DNA of 64,000 nucleotides from Lachnospiraceae bacterium XBB2008 (GTDB lineage: Bacteria; Bacillota; Clostridia; Lachnospirales; Lachnospiraceae). Below, piece by piece: positions 61,602 through 64,000 of this stretch (position 1 is the stretch's first letter; each line of letters begins with the position of its first letter). Location of the stretch: assembly GCA_900102235.1 (NCBI GenBank), contig FMVL01000014.1, forward strand, positions 16,014-80,013. Reading direction: 5' to 3'. The notes below the pieces were generated by a model that had not been told where the DNA came from, searched no databases, and saw nothing but the letters and a program-made list of their open reading frames with translations. The translations under genes and the position numbers were made by a program.

Positions 61602-62963
61602 CTATACTTTCCTGTCCACAACAGATTTTCCGACCCATTTCTTCATTCGCCAGTAATTCATGACTATAAGACCGCGTATACACTCATCCGCAGCGGTTCC
61701 CGCAAAAATACCTGCCACGCCGAAGCCCAGCACAACACCGGCAGTATATCCTACGGTAAGGCCCAATCCCCAGTTGCATATGAGCCCCATCAGGAAAGGG
61801 AATATATATGCACCGGCAGCCTTGAGACTGCTGACGAAAGTCATGTTAAGGCATCGTCCCGCCTCAACAAAGACATCCACGATCATTATCATCTGACCAA
61901 GGGCTATGATATGTTCGTTCGAAGTAAAGATACGCAGAGTATACCTGCAAAAGATCGCATTCACCAGAGCGAGTGCCAGTGTTATCGGCATGGAGGTCCT
62001 GAGTGTCTTAAATACTCTCCTGTATGCCTCTTCCGACTTATTTGCACCCACCAGATGCCCGGTTATGATCTGCGTGGCCATGGCTGAAGAATTGGAGAAT
62101 ATCATTGCAAACGAGATCAGTGAGTTGCAGTATGCTCTGGCATTCACCGAATCATTGCCCATGGCGTTGATAAATGAAAGAAGAGTCGTCTGATACAGGT
62201 TGTAGGTCAGGTGCTCACCGGCAGTGGGCAGACCGATCCTGATCATCTTGACAAGCAGCTTACCGGGAAAAGGGATCAGAAGGCGGGGTGATATCCTGCC
62301 CGTCCCGGTCGCATAGAAGAATATGAAGACGGTGATGAGGGCAATGCCTCTTGCCGCCACAGTTGATATGGCGACTCCGGCCACGCCCATCTTAAGGTGT
62401 GCCAAAGGGCCATACAGAAACAGATAGTTACCGGCGATATTGATGACATTGATCGCCAGCGATACCCACATGCCGATCTTGGTATATCCGTTACAGCGCA
62501 GTATCTGTACCATGACATTGAATACCGCCATAAGGAAAACTCCTCCGCCGACGATATAGATATATGTCATCGAATACGGACGCATCTCGGGGGATACATG
62601 AAGAAAATTCATGATCAGAGGATTGGCCGCACAGAACGATGCACTGATAACTATGCCAATGACCAGGTTCACCAGGATCGCCAGCGTATAGATCATGTTC
62701 ATGCTTTCATACCGTTTGGCACCCAGATACTGGGCAACAACAACGCTCGTGGCAGTTGCTATGACATTGCACAGTATGTTCATCATGAACATGATCGTGT
62801 TGGCATTTCCGACTGCTCCGACAGCATACTCATCATAGTGGCTTAACATCAGAGTGTCCACATTGTTGAGCATGGTATTCAGGAGCAGCTCGAGAAACAT
62901 GGGGCCCGCCAGGATCAAAAGCGGGGTTTTTTCATCTATGACAATGGTCTTTTTCTGCTTCAT
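61602..62963 (-). CDS. MATE family efflux transporter
   Basis: The 453-residue protein has twelve hydrophobic helices and the MATE pattern MFLELLLNTMLNNVDTLMLS at the start, with VVVAQYLGAKRYE in the first half and a matching half later (TQIITGHLVGANKSEEA). It exports small molecules with Na+ or H+. The substrate is unknown. No clear ribosome binding site precedes the ATG. It is only distantly similar to the MATE protein at 17130. Confidence 0.9.
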   Translation of the reverse strand: MKQKKTIVIDEKTPLLILAGPMFLELLLNTMLNNVDTLMLSHYDEYAVGAVGNANTIMFMMNILCNVIATATSVVVAQYLGAKRYESMNMIYTLAILVNLVIGIVISASFCAANPLIMNFLHVSPEMRPYSMTYIYIVGGGVFLMAVFNVMVQILRCNGYTKIGMWVSLAINVINIAGNYLFLYGPLAHLKMGVAGVAISTVAARGIALITVFIFFYATGTGRISPRLLIPFPGKLLVKMIRIGLPTAGEHLTYNLYQTTLLSFINAMGNDSVNARAYCNSLISFAMIFSNSSAMATQIITGHLVGANKSEEAYRRVFKTLRTSMPITLALALVNAIFCRYTLRIFTSNEHIIALGQMIMIVDVFVEAGRCLNMTFVSSLKAAGAYIFPFLMGLICNWGLGLTVGYTAGVVLGFGVAGIFAGTAADECIRGLIVMNYWRMKKWVGKSVVDRKV

Positions 62964-63049
62964 AACATAATCAGCATAACACCGACATTGTCTGATGACT
63001 TCTTATTTTTCGTTATAAGATATATCAAATTTGGCTCTGTCACCCAAAA

Positions 63050-63112
63050 TGGTTGACTTTTGACTTCTTACGGTCATGGGTTAAGCCTTCCCTCTACCTA
63101 ATCTTATTTAGG
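63050..63112 (-). ncRNA. Candidate omega-RNA scaffold at the TnpB 3' end
   Basis: The end of the tnpB frame and the following bases form a stem, CCTAA and TTAGG (63097-63112), overlapping the stop codon. TAAGCC at 63082-63087 can compete for pairing. In IS200/IS605-type elements the guide RNA of TnpB spans this point and the right transposon end. The exact right end is not determined here. Confidence 0.35.
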
Positions 63113-63662
63113 CTACTTTTACTCTAACTACTTTCTCTTGATACTTTATAGGTGGTTTAATCTTTGCCTTTTTCATAATTTGGTATGAACCATTGACATC
63201 TGCATTGATTTCAATACCTTCATTACTTACAAACAAACCTCTTTTCTTTCTTCTCGTCTTATCGTAGTTAGCCTTTATTGGCTCTTCATTATCTACATAA
63301 CTTGTTCCACTTGTATAACTTTCTTCCACTACTTCAACTTGAATACCCGACATGGTTGCTTTATAAGTTATCTGTTGTATCAACATTTCAAATGGTATAC
63401 TTACAAAGTTTTGATTCGTCTTTTTTCCCAACTCTACCTCTTGTTTCCATCCTCTATTATTCCCTATCACTATCTTACTTATATCATTTGCTTCTGCGAG
63501 GTCTACTATCTTCCTACTTGCTTTATGTAAGTAATCTTTAACTTTTTGATTTCGTTTCTCAATTAACATACACATTGCTTTTGTCTGATAATTATTTGGG
63601 TTTTCTGACCTTAATTTTGCTAACTTCTTATTGTAATATTGATTTATTGATTTCAAGTGTAG
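63108..63662 (-). pseudogene. TnpB-type RNA-guided nuclease, truncated by an insertion
   Basis: About 185 residues of TnpB remain from HLKSINQYYNKK onward: ISKIVIGNNRGWKQE (RuvC region), VEVVEESYTSGTSYVDNE (second acidic residue) and EINADVNGSYQIMKKAK (third acidic residue). The N-terminal half, with the first RuvC Asp, is missing. The zinc finger between the last two motifs is also absent, as in one known TnpB subgroup. Upstream codons to 63767 come from the inserted element read in antisense. Confidence 0.75.
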
Positions 63663-64000
63663 TGATAACCTAAAAGTAGACACCCACACACTTTTGTAGA
63701 CATTGTTTTCTTCTCCGAGTAACATCAGGATTAGATCAGTGATCATGTCTGCAGATTCTCTACTCATGGAGGTGTCTTATGAAATACTCAAAAGAAGAAC
63801 AGATTGCTATAGGTGCTCGTTTATATAACCATGAGATCACACATCGAGAGGCTATAATCGAGTACGAAATATCCAGTTCTTCAATCGATAACTATATCAG
63901 GGCGTATAAACGCTCTAAAGGAATCCCGATAAACTCACCACCTTCGGTCAAACAATCGAGTCCAAAACCACCTAAGCGCAGTTCTGACATGGATATCGAA
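63660..64000 (+). mobile_element. IS3-like insertion sequence, left part (runs off the window)
   Basis: The tnpB similarity stops at about 63660, followed by TGATAACCTAAAAGTAGACA, a TG-starting terminus, and then a helix-turn-helix transposase gene. GTAGACA recurs at 63695-63701. The right end and target duplication are outside the window. Confidence 0.55.
63779..64000 (+). CDS. Transposase OrfA-like helix-turn-helix protein, partial
   Basis: The 74 visible codons start MKYSKEEQIAIGARLYN and continue with EAIIEYEISSSSIDNYIRAY, a helix-turn-helix like those at the start of IS3-type OrfA proteins. A Pro/Ser-rich stretch follows. ATGGAGGTGTC gives a good ribosome binding site. The gene leaves the window, so the frame and catalytic part cannot be checked. 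Confidence 0.6.
   Translation, partial: MKYSKEEQIAIGARLYNHEITHREAIIEYEISSSSIDNYIRAYKRSKGIPINSPPSVKQSSPKPPKRSSDMDIE

Noticed and set aside
1..64000. CRISPR arrays or rRNA genes
   Set aside because: No regularly spaced repeat array and no rRNA-like sequence were seen; only one tRNA gene was found.

Overview
The window looks like a chromosomal segment from a Lachnospiraceae-type Firmicute (rumen or gut Clostridia, Butyrivibrio-like). The evidence is the gene content and order (yicC-gmk-rpoZ-rimO-pgsA-cinA-recA-recX followed by rny), strong Gram-positive Shine-Dalgarno sites, LexA boxes of the GAAC-N4-GTTC type at recA, plant-polysaccharide enzymes (GH5, GH105-like) and moderate GC. Nearly all genes lie on the minus strand. 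The taxonomic call is inference from gene content.

Layout. 1-5 kb: glycolysis (pgk partial, gap), a PHP phosphatase, a zincin-like lipoprotein and DAHP synthase. 5-10 kb: a XerD-type recombinase, an aminotransferase, RNase Y and a GH5 enzyme without a signal peptide. 10-17 kb: the housekeeping block recX-recA-cinA-pgsA-rimO-rpoZ-gmk-yicC, with a two-box LexA-controlled recA promoter. 17-26.5 kb: a MATE pump with a near-leaderless promoter, RqcH, a MOP flippase, a chemoreceptor, a lipoprotein and a small hydrolase.

The key region is 26.6-35.6 kb. One minus-strand operon of 11 genes runs from a consensus promoter with an overlapping dyad to an intrinsic terminator. In transcription order it encodes an Rrf2/CymR-like regulator, a MetY-like PLP enzyme, a JAMM peptidase, a fusion of ubiquitin-like carrier, E1 and rhodanese, an SrpI-type family 2A encapsulin shell, a SufS-like cysteine desulfurase with a disordered cargo-loading N-terminus, serine O-acetyltransferase, a ThiS-like carrier, a second E1, a second JAMM peptidase and a TusA-like protein. 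It reads as a sulfur-storing or sulfur-processing nanocompartment coupled to two protein-thiocarboxylate relays for cysteine or homocysteine synthesis.

35.6-43.3 kb is an accessory island of metallophosphoesterases and unknown proteins. It is littered with remnants of paralogous phosphoesterase genes, carries a 228-bp direct repeat, and ends at a tRNA-Ala gene. 43.3-55.7 kb holds a GH105-like hydrolase, a YgjP-like peptidase, RsgA, a large toroid-like protein, an RND permease with a roughly 345-residue coiled-coil insertion, a HAD hydrolase, ArgC and a serine hydrolase. 55.7-63 kb holds a zinc-ribbon/SRAP pair, a hybrid histidine kinase with HPt, a lipoprotein and a GGDEF protein in one operon, then a MATE pump. 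The right end is a TnpB gene cut by an IS3-like element that runs off the window.
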